Source: Sporanaerobacter acetigenes DSM 13106 (GTDB taxonomy: Bacteria > Bacillota > Clostridia > Tissierellales > Sporanaerobacteraceae). Taken from it: DNA of 64,000 nt. Shown here piece after piece: positions 33,813-42,627 of this stretch. Made by a program: the position numbers and the translations under genes. The stretch covers positions 54,032 through 118,031 of the forward strand of contig NZ_FQXR01000008.1 in the NCBI RefSeq assembly GCF_900130025.1, given 5' to 3'. Every line of letters starts with the position of its first letter. Positions within the stretch are counted from its first letter, which is position 1. The notes beneath the pieces were generated by a model. That model made no database searches, had not been told where the DNA came from, and saw nothing but the letters and a program-made list of their open reading frames with translations.

Positions 33813-35152
33813 TGGTATTTGAAAGTTTATCAGAAAAACTTCAAAATGCTCTTGGAAAATTAAAAGGCAAGGGGAAACTTACTGAAAAAGATGTAGATAT
33901 TGCTATGAGAGAAGTCAAATTAGCACTTCTAGAAGCAGATGTCAATTTTAAGGTAGTAAAAAAATTCATAAATGATGTAAAAGAAAGAGCAGTGGGTTCA
34001 GAGGTGATGGAGAGTTTGACTCCCGGACAGCAAGTGATAAAGATTGTAAATGAAGAATTGACAAAGTTGATGGGAGAGAGTGAAAGTAAGCTTGAATTTT
34101 CTTCAAATCCGCCAACGGTAATACTTATGTGTGGGCTTCAAGGAGCAGGTAAAACTACCACTGCAGGGAAATTGGCATTACTTCTTAAAAAACAAAATAA
34201 AAGGCCGTTATTGGTGGCTTGTGATGTATACAGACCAGCAGCTATTAAGCAGCTAGAGGTTGTTGGAGAGAGAGTAAGTGTACCGGTATTTACCATGGGA
34301 GATAAAAACGACCCTGTAGATATTGCCAAAGCTGGAGTAGAGCATGGAAAGAAAAATGGAAATGATATTGTTATAATAGATACTGCAGGTAGACTTCACA
34401 TAGATGAAAATTTGATGGAAGAACTCCAAAATATTAAAGAAGCAGTAAATCCAAGAGAAATATTATTAGTAGTGGACTCAATGACAGGACAAGATGCTGT
34501 AACTGTAGCAGAGACTTTTAATGAAAAACTAGATATTACTGGGGTTGTTTTGACCAAGTTAGATGGAGATGCTCGTGGTGGAGCGGCACTATCTATAAGG
34601 GCAGTTACTGAAAAACCAATTAAATTTGCTGGTATGGGAGAAAAAATGGAACAATTGGAGCCTTTCCATCCCGATAGAATGGCGTCAAGAATTCTTGGTA
34701 TGGGAGATGTACTAAGTCTTATAGAGAAGGCCCAAGAATCTTTTGATGCTAAAAAGGCTCAAGAACTTGAAAAGAGAATCAGAAATCAGCAATTTACCTT
34801 TGATGATTTTTTAGATCAATTAGAACAGATGAAAAATTTGGGACCATTAGATGAAGTAATTGGTATGATACCAGGTGTCAATACTAAAAAGTTAAAAGAT
34901 TTGAATGTAGATGAAAAAGAGTTGGATAGGATACAGGCCATTATTCAGTCTATGACTCCAAAAGAAAGAGAGGATCCATCCATAATCGATAGTAGTAGAA
35001 GAAAGAGAATAGCTAATGGTAGTGGTACATCAGTTCAAGAAGTAAATAAACTATTAAAACAATTTAAAGAGACAAAAAAAATGATGAAAAAATTTACCGA
35101 TATGGAAAAGACAATCAAGAAAAAAGGGAAATTTGGTTTCCCATTTTTTTAA
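33812..35152 (+). CDS. ffh: Signal recognition particle protein Ffh
   Basis: 446 residues. N domain, then GTPase motifs GLQGAGKTTT (about 108), ACDVYRPAAIKQL, IDTAGRLHIDENLM and TKLDGDARGG, followed by the methionine-rich M domain (from about 300; QLEQMKNLG, GMIPGVN, RRKRIANGSG) that binds 4.5S RNA and signal sequences. ATG 33812 overlaps the ylxM stop; CAGGAGGGT is the ribosome site. It is followed 33 bases later by rpsP. Confidence 0.98.
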   Translation: MVFESLSEKLQNALGKLKGKGKLTEKDVDIAMREVKLALLEADVNFKVVKKFINDVKERAVGSEVMESLTPGQQVIKIVNEELTKLMGESESKLEFSSNPPTVILMCGLQGAGKTTTAGKLALLLKKQNKRPLLVACDVYRPAAIKQLEVVGERVSVPVFTMGDKNDPVDIAKAGVEHGKKNGNDIVIIDTAGRLHIDENLMEELQNIKEAVNPREILLVVDSMTGQDAVTVAETFNEKLDITGVVLTKLDGDARGGAALSIRAVTEKPIKFAGMGEKMEQLEPFHPDRMASRILGMGDVLSLIEKAQESFDAKKAQELEKRIRNQQFTFDDFLDQLEQMKNLGPLDEVIGMIPGVNTKKLKDLNVDEKELDRIQAIIQSMTPKEREDPSIIDSSRRKRIANGSGTSVQEVNKLLKQFKETKKMMKKFTDMEKTIKKKGKFGFPFF

Positions 35153-35185
35153 TAGATGATATTCAAATTTAAAGGAGGTGAGAAA

Positions 35186-35458
35186 ATGGCAGTTAAGATT
35201 AGACTAAGAAGAATGGGTGCAAAGAAAAATCCTTTTTATAGAATTGTAGTTGCTGATTCCCGTTCTCCAAGGAATGGAAGATTCATAGAAGAAATAGGAT
35301 ATTATAATCCTTTAACAGAACCTAAAATTGTAAAGGTTGACGATGAAAAAGCTATGAATTGGTTAAATAATGGTGCTAAACCTACAGATACAGTTGAAAG
35401 ACTTTTTAGGGAAGCTGGAATTTATGAAAAATTAAATGAAAATAAAAGCCAAGAATAA
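35186..35458 (+). CDS. rpsP: 30S ribosomal protein S16
   Basis: 90 residues starting [22 protein letters not shown], with [19 protein letters not shown], fully typical. AAAGGAGGTGAG precedes the ATG. First of the conserved rpsP-khpA-rimM-trmD-rplS series after ffh. Confidence 0.98.
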   Translation: MAVKIRLRRMGAKKNPFYRIVVADSRSPRNGRFIEEIGYYNPLTEPKIVKVDDEKAMNWLNNGAKPTDTVERLFREAGIYEKLNENKSQE

Positions 35459-35479
35459 TTCCTTTAGGGGGTGAAATGA

Positions 35480-35710
35480 GTGGGAGAGTTAGTAGAAATG
35501 ATTGCTAAAGCTCTTGTAGATGATCCAAATGCAGTTGAAGTCAATGAGGTTGAAGGTACTCAGTCAGTAATTATTGAACTAAAAGTAGCCCCAGATGACA
35601 TGGGGAAAATAATTGGTAAGCAAGGAAGAATAGCAAAAGCTATTAGAACAGTGGTTAAAGCAGCTGCTATAAAGGAGAACAAGAGAGTAGTTGTAGAGAT
35701 TATTCAGTAA
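35480..35710 (+). CDS. khpA: KH-domain RNA-binding protein KhpA (YlqC)
   Basis: 76 residues, a single KH domain with the GxxG loop as IIGKQGRIAKAIRT. KhpA pairs with KhpB to bind RNAs and affects cell-wall elongation in streptococci. Start GTG 35480 is 6 bases after GGGGGTG. Bacillus ylqD, which follows ylqC there, is absent. A terminator follows. Confidence 0.95.
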   Translation: MGELVEMIAKALVDDPNAVEVNEVEGTQSVIIELKVAPDDMGKIIGKQGRIAKAIRTVVKAAAIKENKRVVVEIIQ

Positions 35711-35734
35711 GGGATTAGAAAGCTAATCCCTTTT
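35711..35734 (+). terminator. Terminator between khpA and rimM
   Basis: GGGATTAG / CTAATCCC stem (35711-35718, 35723-35730) with an AAAG loop and TTTTCT. It would only partly uncouple rimM-trmD from rpsP. Confidence 0.82.
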
Positions 35735-35756
35735 CTACTATATGGTAGGTGAAATT

Positions 35757-36260
35757 ATGGATTTTATACAAGTTGGGAAAATTACAAACACTCATGGAAT
35801 TAAGGGAGAGATTAAGGTTTATCCTCTAACTGATGATATAAATCGATTTGAAAAGCTTAAAAATTTATATATAGGGGATAAAAAGGTAAAAGTTACTATT
35901 GAAAAAACGTGGTATCAAAAAAATTTGGTGATACTAAAGTTTAAAGAGTACAATAATATAAATGAAGTTGAAGTATATAAAAATGAATATTTATATATAG
36001 ACGAAAAAGACAAAATATCACTTCCAGATGATACTTATTTTATATTTGATATTATTGGCTGCAAAGTAATTGATACCAATAACAATGAAATAGGAATAGT
36101 TACTGAAGTTTTGACTAATATAAGCAATGATGTATATGTAGTAAAAGATTTGCATTCCCATAAAGAACATTTAATACCTGCAGTAAAGCAATTTGTAAAA
36201 AAAATAAGTATAGAAGAAAAAAAGATAGTTATAGAGCCTATTGAAGGGTTGATAGAATGA
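35757..36260 (+). CDS. rimM: 16S rRNA processing protein RimM
   Basis: 167 residues acting in 30S head assembly with S19. QVGKITNTHGIKGEIKVYPLTDD is the family N-terminus; a PRC-barrel C-terminal domain follows (FIFDIIGCKVID, HLIPAV). ATG 35757 lies after TAGGTGAA; an in-frame ATG at 35742 has no ribosome site. Overlaps trmD by four bases (ATGA). Confidence 0.95.
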   Translation: MDFIQVGKITNTHGIKGEIKVYPLTDDINRFEKLKNLYIGDKKVKVTIEKTWYQKNLVILKFKEYNNINEVEVYKNEYLYIDEKDKISLPDDTYFIFDIIGCKVIDTNNNEIGIVTEVLTNISNDVYVVKDLHSHKEHLIPAVKQFVKKISIEEKKIVIEPIEGLIE

Positions 36261-36994
36261 AAATAGATATTTTGACATTGTTCCCTGAAATATTTGAGAA
36301 AATTTTCAAATGGAGCATTATAGGGAGAGCAGTGAATAAAAATTTGGTTGAACTCAAGTCTACCAATATAAGAGACTTTTCTAAAGATAAGCATAGAAAA
36401 GTTGATGGCTATCCCTTTGGTGGAGGTCCAGGCATGGTTATGAGACCTGAACCAATATATGAAGCTATAGAAAGTGTTAAAGAAAATGATTCTGTAGTGA
36501 TATATCTTTCGCCAAAAGGAAAGGTTTACAATCAGGAAATGGCTAATAGATTGTCCAAAGAAAAACATTTAATTTTACTTTGTGGTCATTATGAAGGTAT
36601 AGATAATCGCATAATAGATAACTATATAGATGAGGAAATATCAATAGGAGATTTTGTATTGACAGGTGGCGAAATTCCAGCCATGCTTCTAGTGGATTCT
36701 ATAGTTAGGCTTATTCCTGGGGTGCTAGGTAGCGAAGAGTCATTTATGGAAGAATCGCATTATGATGGATTGCTAGAATACCCTCAGTATACTAGACCTA
36801 GAGAATTTAGAGATTTTTCTGTGCCCTCAATACTTTTATCTGGAGATCATGAAAAAATTGATAAATGGAGAAGATATGAGTCTCTAAAAGCCACGTATTT
36901 AAATAGAAAAGATTTATTAAAAAAAAGAGAACTTACATCTGAAGAAAAAGAAATGATAGAAAAAATTATTGAAGAATATAAAAATAATATTTAG
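36257..36994 (+). CDS. trmD: tRNA (guanine37-N1)-methyltransferase TrmD
   Basis: 245 residues, SPOUT knot methyltransferase that prevents frameshifting. MKIDILTLFPEIFE, YPFGGGPGMVM, CGHYEGIDNRI and ISIGDFVLTGGE are diagnostic. Coupled to rimM by a 4-base overlap. About 100 bases with promoter and leader separate it from rplS. Confidence 0.98.
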   Translation: MKIDILTLFPEIFEKIFKWSIIGRAVNKNLVELKSTNIRDFSKDKHRKVDGYPFGGGPGMVMRPEPIYEAIESVKENDSVVIYLSPKGKVYNQEMANRLSKEKHLILLCGHYEGIDNRIIDNYIDEEISIGDFVLTGGEIPAMLLVDSIVRLIPGVLGSEESFMEESHYDGLLEYPQYTRPREFRDFSVPSILLSGDHEKIDKWRRYESLKATYLNRKDLLKKRELTSEEKEMIEKIIEEYKNNI

Positions 36995-37023
36995 TTGTAA
37001 TTTTACAATACATGTGCTATAAT
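36995..37023 (+). promoter_or_regulatory. Promoter for rplS
   Basis: TTGTAA (36995-37000) and TATAAT (37018-37023) with a 17-base spacer and an extended TGC before the -10. The transcript would start near 37030. Confidence 0.8.
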
Positions 37024-37029
37024 ACACAA

Positions 37030-37097
37030 GGTAATGGTATAAGGGACGGTCCTCTGTCGAAAGGATAAGAACGTCTAGGGAGAAGGGAGGTTTAGGC
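37030..37097 (+). ncRNA. Structured rplS leader, probable L19 leader
   Basis: The 68-base leader is unusually G-rich for this genome. GACG (37045-37048) can pair with CGTC (37072-37075), enclosing TCC / GGA (37050-37052, 37063-37065). CCTC (37051-37054) can alternatively pair with GAGG of the ribosome site (37087-37090). Position and look fit the L19 ribosomal-protein leader known from Bacillus and relatives; I matched it from memory only. Confidence 0.6.
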
Positions 37098-37445
37098 ATG
37101 GATATTATTAAAATGATTGAAGATGAACAAATCAAGAAAGACATACCCGAATTTAACGTAGGTGATACAGTTCAAGTTCACTACAAGGTCAAAGAAGGAA
37201 CACGTGAGAGAATTCAGGTATTTGAAGGAACTGTTATAAAAAGACAAGGTGGAGGCGCTAGAGAAACTTTCACAGTTAGAAGGCTTTCTTATGGTGTTGG
37301 AGTAGAAAGAACATTTCCTCTACATTCTCCAAGAATTGAAAAGCTTGTTGTAACAAGAAAAGGTAAAGTAAGAAGAGCAAAATTGTATTATTTAAGAGGA
37401 AGACAAGGAAAAGCAGCTAAAGTTAAAGAGAAGACAAACTATTAA
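37098..37445 (+). CDS. rplS: 50S ribosomal protein L19
   Basis: 115 residues with [51 protein letters not shown] and the basic C-terminus [25 protein letters not shown] precedes ATG at 7 bases. It has its own promoter and structured leader and ends at a terminator, so it can be regulated apart from rimM-trmD. Confidence 0.98.
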   Translation: MDIIKMIEDEQIKKDIPEFNVGDTVQVHYKVKEGTRERIQVFEGTVIKRQGGGARETFTVRRLSYGVGVERTFPLHSPRIEKLVVTRKGKVRRAKLYYLRGRQGKAAKVKEKTNY

Positions 37446-37479
37446 TATATTGGGACTAGACAAGTCCCAATATTTATTT
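37446..37479 (+). terminator. Terminator after rplS
   Basis: Perfect 11-bp stem ATATTGGGACT / AGTCCCAATAT (37447-37457, 37463-37473), loop AGACA, then TTATTT. Confidence 0.85.
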
Positions 37480-37500
37480 ATATAATAGGCTGGTGATATA

Positions 37501-38343
37501 ATGAATATAAATTGGTACCCAGGTCATATGAAAAAAACTAAAGAATCTATAAAGAAAAATCTACAATTAGTAGATATTATATATGAATTACTAGATGCTA
37601 GAATACCAATAAGTAGTGAAAATCCGGATATTGATAGCATTGTAGGGGATAAACCAAGGATAGTCATATTGAATAAATCGGACTTGAGCAGTCATGAAGG
37701 AAATATGAAGTGGCAGCAATATTATCAGAATAAAGGTATATCCTCAGTACTAGTAGATTCATTAAATAATAGAGGCCTCAATGAAGTCATTAATATTTCC
37801 AATGAACTCATGAAAGAAAAAAAGCTTAAATTAGAGAAAAAAGGTATCAAAAATAAACCTATTAGAGCCATGATAGTTGGTATTCCTAATGTAGGAAAAT
37901 CTACATTGATAAATAGTTTATCAGGTAGAAAAGGAGCAAAAACTGGAAATAGACCTGGGATTACAAAAGGTAATCAATGGATTAAACTTAAAGGAAATTT
38001 AGAATTATTAGATACTCCGGGTATACTGTGGCCTAAATTTGAGGATGAAAGCGTAGGCCTTAATTTGGCTTTTACTGGAGCTATAAAAGATGAACTGTTA
38101 GATATAGAAAGTTTAGCATTTAAACTAGTTGAAAGATTAGTTGAAACTTATCCTCAATTTTTAGAAGATAGATATAATATAAATGTCCATGAAAAAACAA
38201 CATATGAAATAGTGGAAAATATTGCTCAAAATAGAGGATGCATAGGAAAAGGACAAGAAATTGACTTTACAAAGGTTAGCAATATTATTATAGATGATTT
38301 TAGGAAAGGTAGAATTGGAAGAATAACACTTGAATTGCCTTAA
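37501..38343 (+). CDS. rbgA: Ribosome biogenesis GTPase RbgA (YlqF)
   Basis: 280 residues, circularly permuted GTPase needed for late 50S assembly. WYPGHMKKTKE at the start, ILNKSDL (G4) before GIPNVGKST (G1, residue 127), and LDTPGILWPKF (G3), then a C-terminal helical domain. Next to rplS and rnhB as in Bacillus. GGTGATATA precedes ATG. Confidence 0.97.
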   Translation: MNINWYPGHMKKTKESIKKNLQLVDIIYELLDARIPISSENPDIDSIVGDKPRIVILNKSDLSSHEGNMKWQQYYQNKGISSVLVDSLNNRGLNEVINISNELMKEKKLKLEKKGIKNKPIRAMIVGIPNVGKSTLINSLSGRKGAKTGNRPGITKGNQWIKLKGNLELLDTPGILWPKFEDESVGLNLAFTGAIKDELLDIESLAFKLVERLVETYPQFLEDRYNINVHEKTTYEIVENIAQNRGCIGKGQEIDFTKVSNIIIDDFRKGRIGRITLELP

Positions 38344-38359
38344 TTTTGGAGGAATATAT

Positions 38360-38965
38360 ATGTTTGAAATAGAAAATGAATTTTGGAGCAAGGGATATAA
38401 TTATATTGCTTGTATTGATGAAGTGGGAAGAGGATCATTAGCAGGTGATGTGCTGGCATGTGCTATTATTATGTCTAAAGATGCATTCATACAAGGAGTT
38501 AAAGATTCAAAAAAGCTTTCTCCCAAAAAAAGAGAAAAGTTATATGATGAAATATTAGAATTTACGTATGCTGTAGGCATAGGACGGGTAGATCCTAATA
38601 CCATAGATCAAATAAATATCAAGGAAAGTACTAGACTTGCTATGAAGAAAGCAGTACTTAATTTAAAAGATAAAAATGGGAATACTGTTATACCTGATTA
38701 TATTTTAATAGATGCTGAAGAGGTTTATTTAGATATACCACAGACAAGCATAATAAAGGGGGATGAAAAATGTTTTGGAATCTCTTGTGTTTCTATTATA
38801 GCTAAGGTTTATAGGGATAGACTATGCAATATTTGGGGAAAAGAGTATGAAGGATATTTTATTGAAAAAAATAAGGGATATGGGACAAAAGAACATAGAG
38901 AAGCTATAAAAAAGCTTGGTCCTTCCCCAATACACAGGTTAACTTTTTTGAAAAATATTATTTAG
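38360..38965 (+). CDS. rnhB: Ribonuclease HII
   Basis: 201 residues; removes RNA from RNA-DNA hybrids and single ribonucleotides. Motifs CIDEVGRGSLAGDV (catalytic Asp, Glu), GVKDSKKLSPKKRE, a central ILIDAE (catalytic Asp) and SIIAKVYRDRL. ATG 38360 follows TTGGAGGAA; an earlier in-frame ATG at 38330 overlaps rbgA and lacks a site. Confidence 0.97.
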   Translation: MFEIENEFWSKGYNYIACIDEVGRGSLAGDVLACAIIMSKDAFIQGVKDSKKLSPKKREKLYDEILEFTYAVGIGRVDPNTIDQINIKESTRLAMKKAVLNLKDKNGNTVIPDYILIDAEEVYLDIPQTSIIKGDEKCFGISCVSIIAKVYRDRLCNIWGKEYEGYFIEKNKGYGTKEHREAIKKLGPSPIHRLTFLKNII

Positions 38966-38989
38966 TGATATAATATCAAGGTGAAGTAA

Positions 38990-40399
38990 ATGAGAATAGA
39001 TAATTTTTATTCACTGAAAAATTTCATATTTGAACTGAACAATAGTATATTAAAAGAGGGAAGTATTGTAAATGGAGAAATAATTGATATACTAGATGAA
39101 TATGTAATTTTAGATATTGAAGATATTGGCTTGATTAGAGCTGAAAATAGATTAGATGTTTCTGACTTAAAAGGAGAAAATATAAGTTTTATTGTAAAAT
39201 CTACAAAAAACGGTAAAATAGAGCTTGTACCTTCATTAGATGAAAGTGCCCAGAAAGTAGTTTCAAATAAAAATCATTTTTATAAAAATGATAATATTAA
39301 AGAAGAAGTGATAAATAGAATATTAAAAGAATACGGAATGTTAGAAGATGATACTACAAGAGAATTGGTAGAGACACTGTTTGAATATAATGTTCCTATA
39401 AATAGGGAGATTATAAATAGGGAAATAAAAATTATAGACAAGCTTGAAAATATTTTTAACAAGAACCTAAATGAAAAGATAATACTTTTTAATGATAGTC
39501 TAGATCCTTTAAAAGAGGATGTTAAAAATTTCATAATAGTAGGGAAAGACGAATATCCTGAAAAGAATAATTTGAACTTTATATATGATGAAATAAGAAA
39601 TTTAATGCCTAATGATAAAGTATCCAGTGAGTTTATAAAAATCATAACTTTTTTAGTAAAAAATCAAATAGATGTATCAGTTAATAATTTAAAAAATTTA
39701 AATGATATCATGGAAAATAAAGAGCTTATACCTGAAAAGCTTTTAAATATAGTTAATATCATTGAAGTAAAAGATGGGGAAAATGTTTATGAAAAACATG
39801 ATATGCAAAAAGTATTTCATAATGGGAAAATAAACATTAATTTTTCTAAAGAAGATGCTGTAGCTATTAAAGATTATTATAATGATTTGGGAAATGAAAT
39901 AAAAAAAATAAAAAATATTTTAGAAAATAATATTATTAAAGAAAGTTCCAATATAGACAAAAATATTGAGAAAAATATAAAAGAATTGGAATATAAAATA
40001 GATTTTCTAAATGAAATAAATAAAAAAATGACTTTTGTCTATATACCTATAGAAATAAAAAATTTTAAAGAAGAAAGTTCTATTACTATGTTAAAGAAGA
40101 AAAAAGAAAGTTTTACTGGGAAAGATAAAGTAAATCTTTTTATAAATTTAAATATGAAGTATTTAGGTAATGTTAGAGTATATTGCGAAGTATTTGATGA
40201 TTTGATAAATTTGAATTTTAGTTTGGATAATGACAATGTTCATTTATTTAAATCTAATGAGGAGTATTTGACCTATAAATTAAATGAAAAAGGGTATAGA
40301 TTAAATTCTATAAACTATGTATTAGATGAAAAATTTAACCTTATTGATACCTTAATTGAAAATCATGAACCTCATTATTTTTTAGATGTGAAGGTGTAA
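38990..40399 (+). CDS. YlqG-like protein with FliK-type C-terminal region
   Basis: 469 residues, low sequence complexity (rich in Asn, Lys, Glu, Ile). An N-terminal beta-rich segment (about 20-85) precedes a long helical middle. The last ~130 residues (FVYIPIEI, VNLFINLNMKYLGNVRVYCEVFDDLINLNFSLDN) resemble the hook-length-control C-terminal fold of FliK in pattern. It occupies the Bacillus ylqG position and is followed after two bases by a FlhB-C-like gene, which supports the assignment. Function is unknown; the homology claim is from pattern and context. Confidence 0.7.
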   Translation: MRIDNFYSLKNFIFELNNSILKEGSIVNGEIIDILDEYVILDIEDIGLIRAENRLDVSDLKGENISFIVKSTKNGKIELVPSLDESAQKVVSNKNHFYKNDNIKEEVINRILKEYGMLEDDTTRELVETLFEYNVPINREIINREIKIIDKLENIFNKNLNEKIILFNDSLDPLKEDVKNFIIVGKDEYPEKNNLNFIYDEIRNLMPNDKVSSEFIKIITFLVKNQIDVSVNNLKNLNDIMENKELIPEKLLNIVNIIEVKDGENVYEKHDMQKVFHNGKININFSKEDAVAIKDYYNDLGNEIKKIKNILENNIIKESSNIDKNIEKNIKELEYKIDFLNEINKKMTFVYIPIEIKNFKEESSITMLKKKKESFTGKDKVNLFINLNMKYLGNVRVYCEVFDDLINLNFSLDNDNVHLFKSNEEYLTYKLNEKGYRLNSINYVLDEKFNLIDTLIENHEPHYFLDVKV

Positions 40400-40401
40400 T
40401 T

Positions 40402-40680
40402 ATGGGTAATGATAAAAAAAAGAAGGCAGTTGCATTAAAATATACAAAAGAATCTGTAGCTCCAACAGTGATAGCAAAAGGTGAAGGGTATATTGCAGAA
40501 AAAATCATAGAAAAGGGAAAAGAAGAGAATATAAATATTTATGAAGATGAAAATGTCATAGATGATTTAATTAAATTAAATATTGGACAAGAAATTCCAC
40601 CTGAATTGTATGAAGTAGTTGCAGAAATAATTGCATTTGTTTATTATTTAGATAAGAAAAAAGGTGATGTAGATGAATAA
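40402..40680 (+). CDS. FlhB C-terminal-like protein (YlqH/FhlB)
   Basis: 92 residues matching the cytoplasmic C-terminal domain of FlhB/EscU: KKAVALKYTKESVAPTVIAKGEGYIAEKIIEKGKE without any membrane part. In FlhB the NPTH autocleavage site comes just before AVALxY; here the protein starts right at this point, KKKKAVALKY, without NPTH, resembling the released FlhB-CC fragment. Paired with the FliK-like gene two bases upstream, as in Bacillus ylqG-ylqH, and overlaps yraN by 8 bases. Confidence 0.88.
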   Translation: MGNDKKKKAVALKYTKESVAPTVIAKGEGYIAEKIIEKGKEENINIYEDENVIDDLIKLNIGQEIPPELYEVVAEIIAFVYYLDKKKGDVDE

Positions 40681-41026
40681 TAATATAGAAAAAGGGATTA
40701 TAGGAGAGGAAATAGCTTGCAAATACTTGATGTCTAAGGATTATATTATATTAGAAAGAAATTATAGAAATAAAATGGGCGAAATTGATATAATTGCTAA
40801 AAACGGAGAATTGATAGTGTTTGTAGAAGTAAAAACTAGAACAAGTACCAATTATGGTTATGCTTATGAAGCAGTAAATAAAAAGAAACAAACGAAGATT
40901 ATTAATACTGCATTGTGTTATATAAAGCAATATAATTTAAAAAACTTTCAATTTAGATTTGATATAATAGAAATTTATCTGGGAAAAGAGAATAAAATAA
41001 ATCATTTTGAGGATGCTTTTGTTTAA
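40673..41026 (+). CDS. YraN family (UPF0102) putative endonuclease
   Basis: 117 residues of the Holliday-junction-resolvase-like nuclease superfamily. GIIGEEIACKYL, ILERNYRNKMGEIDIIAKNGELIVFVEVKTRT carry the D-(x)n-ExK nuclease pattern. Biochemical role uncertain. ATG 40673 overlaps the preceding gene by eight bases. It sits between the YlqH-like gene and comM. Confidence 0.9.
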   Translation: MNNNIEKGIIGEEIACKYLMSKDYIILERNYRNKMGEIDIIAKNGELIVFVEVKTRTSTNYGYAYEAVNKKKQTKIINTALCYIKQYNLKNFQFRFDIIEIYLGKENKINHFEDAFV

Positions 41027-41093
41027 TTGGGAAAGAGGTTTAGTCTGTTTTTAATATATTGAATATTTAAATAAATTAGAAAAGGGGTTAAAA

Positions 41094-42623
41094 ATGTACT
41101 CAAAAGTAAAAACTTGTGTTCTTCAGGGACTTAATGGGTTTATTATAGAGGTTGAAACAGATATATCAAGAGGATTGCCCACATTTAATATAGTAGGACT
41201 ACCCGATACGGCTATAAAGGAATCTAAAGAAAGAGTAAGGACTGCTATAAAGAACAGTGGGTATGAGTTTCCACTAAATAGGATCACAATTAACTTAGCT
41301 CCTGCCAATTTAAAAAAAGAAGGTTCTCAAATGGACTTATCTATTGCAATTGGTGTATTGTCGGCAATGGGAGTTGTAAATAATTGTGATTTAAATGGGA
41401 TATCATTTTTAGGAGAACTTTCTCTGGATGGAAAGATAAATAAAATCGAAGGGGCACTCCCTATGGTTATTTCTCTTAGAGAGATGAATATAAAAAATAT
41501 AGTATTGCCCTACGACAATAGAGATGAGTGCGGAGTAATTGATGATGTAAATATTATACCTATAAAAGATTTAAATGAATTGATAATGTATCTAAATGGA
41601 GAGTTCAAAATCGAATACTATAAAAAAGACATAAGAGACTTATTTGATGTTAATGATAATTTTGCTGATGATTTTAGTGATATAAAGGGGCAAGAAGGTT
41701 TAAAAAGAGCATTAGAAGTATCTGCAGCTGGATCTCACAATATACTTATAATTGGGCCTCCGGGTTCAGGAAAAACTATGGCTGCTAGGAGACTTCCTAG
41801 CATACTTCCAAATTTGACTTTTGAGGAATCAATTGAAATAACTAAAATATATAGTGTTGCAGGATTGCTTAATGATGAGTTTTTAGTAAGTAGAAGGCCT
41901 TTTAGGGCTCCTCATCATACTGCATCAGCTACAGCCTTAATTGGTGGAGGTAGGGTGCCTAAACCTGGAGAAGTTTCATTGGCTCATCATGGTGTATTGT
42001 TTTTAGACGAATTACCCGAATTTCAAAAAAATGTTCTAGAAGTTTTAAGACAACCTATGGAAGATGGTTTTGTGACCATATCTAGAGTAAATGCAACACT
42101 TTCATATCCTGCTGAATTTATGCTAGTGGCTAGTATGAATCCATGTCCGTGTGGTTATTTTGGAGACCCTTATCATGAATGTACCTGCTCTGAAAGTAGT
42201 ATTGAAAAATATTTGAGTAAAATAAGTAATCCGCTATTAGACAGGATAGATATACATACTGAAGTCATGCCTGTAGATTATTCCGACTTAGAAAAAAATA
42301 TAAAGGCTGAGTCTTCAAAGAATATAAAAAAGAGGGTTGATGAAGCAAGAAAAATACAGATTGAAAGATATAGGAATGAAGGAATTTATTCTAATGGTCA
42401 ATTGAGTTCTAAAAATATTAAAAAATATTGTAAACTAAATAGTGGTGCAGAAAAAATCATGAAGGAAGCATTTAAAAAATTTAAATTTAGTGCTAGAAGT
42501 TATAATAAAATACTAAAGGTGGCTAGAACTATTGCAGATTTAGATGGAGAAAAAAACATAATGGAAAAACATGTTTTAGAAGCTATTCAATACAGGAGTT
42601 TAGATAAAAAGTATTGGGGGTAA
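41094..42623 (+). CDS. comM: YifB/ComM family Mg-chelatase-like AAA ATPase
   Basis: 509 residues. N-terminal ChlI-like Lon-substrate-type domain (GLPTFNIVGLPDTAIKESKERV), AAA core with IIGPPGSGKTMAARRLPSILP (Walker A at about 221 cut here by one motif), RRPFRAPHHTASATALIGGG, LAHHGVLFLDELPEF (Walker B), and C-terminal CxCG elements NPCPCGYFGD. ComM is a hexameric helicase aiding branch migration during transformation in some Gram-negatives; the Firmicute role is less clear. AAAGGGG precedes ATG; dprA follows after four bases. Confidence 0.93.
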   Translation: MYSKVKTCVLQGLNGFIIEVETDISRGLPTFNIVGLPDTAIKESKERVRTAIKNSGYEFPLNRITINLAPANLKKEGSQMDLSIAIGVLSAMGVVNNCDLNGISFLGELSLDGKINKIEGALPMVISLREMNIKNIVLPYDNRDECGVIDDVNIIPIKDLNELIMYLNGEFKIEYYKKDIRDLFDVNDNFADDFSDIKGQEGLKRALEVSAAGSHNILIIGPPGSGKTMAARRLPSILPNLTFEESIEITKIYSVAGLLNDEFLVSRRPFRAPHHTASATALIGGGRVPKPGEVSLAHHGVLFLDELPEFQKNVLEVLRQPMEDGFVTISRVNATLSYPAEFMLVASMNPCPCGYFGDPYHECTCSESSIEKYLSKISNPLLDRIDIHTEVMPVDYSDLEKNIKAESSKNIKKRVDEARKIQIERYRNEGIYSNGQLSSKNIKKYCKLNSGAEKIMKEAFKKFKFSARSYNKILKVARTIADLDGEKNIMEKHVLEAIQYRSLDKKYWG

Positions 42624-42627
42624 AGAG

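Noticed and set aside
36035..36568. 177-codon minus-strand frame across rimM and trmD
   Set aside because: Covers two certain genes in antisense, without a ribosome site or recognisable motif.
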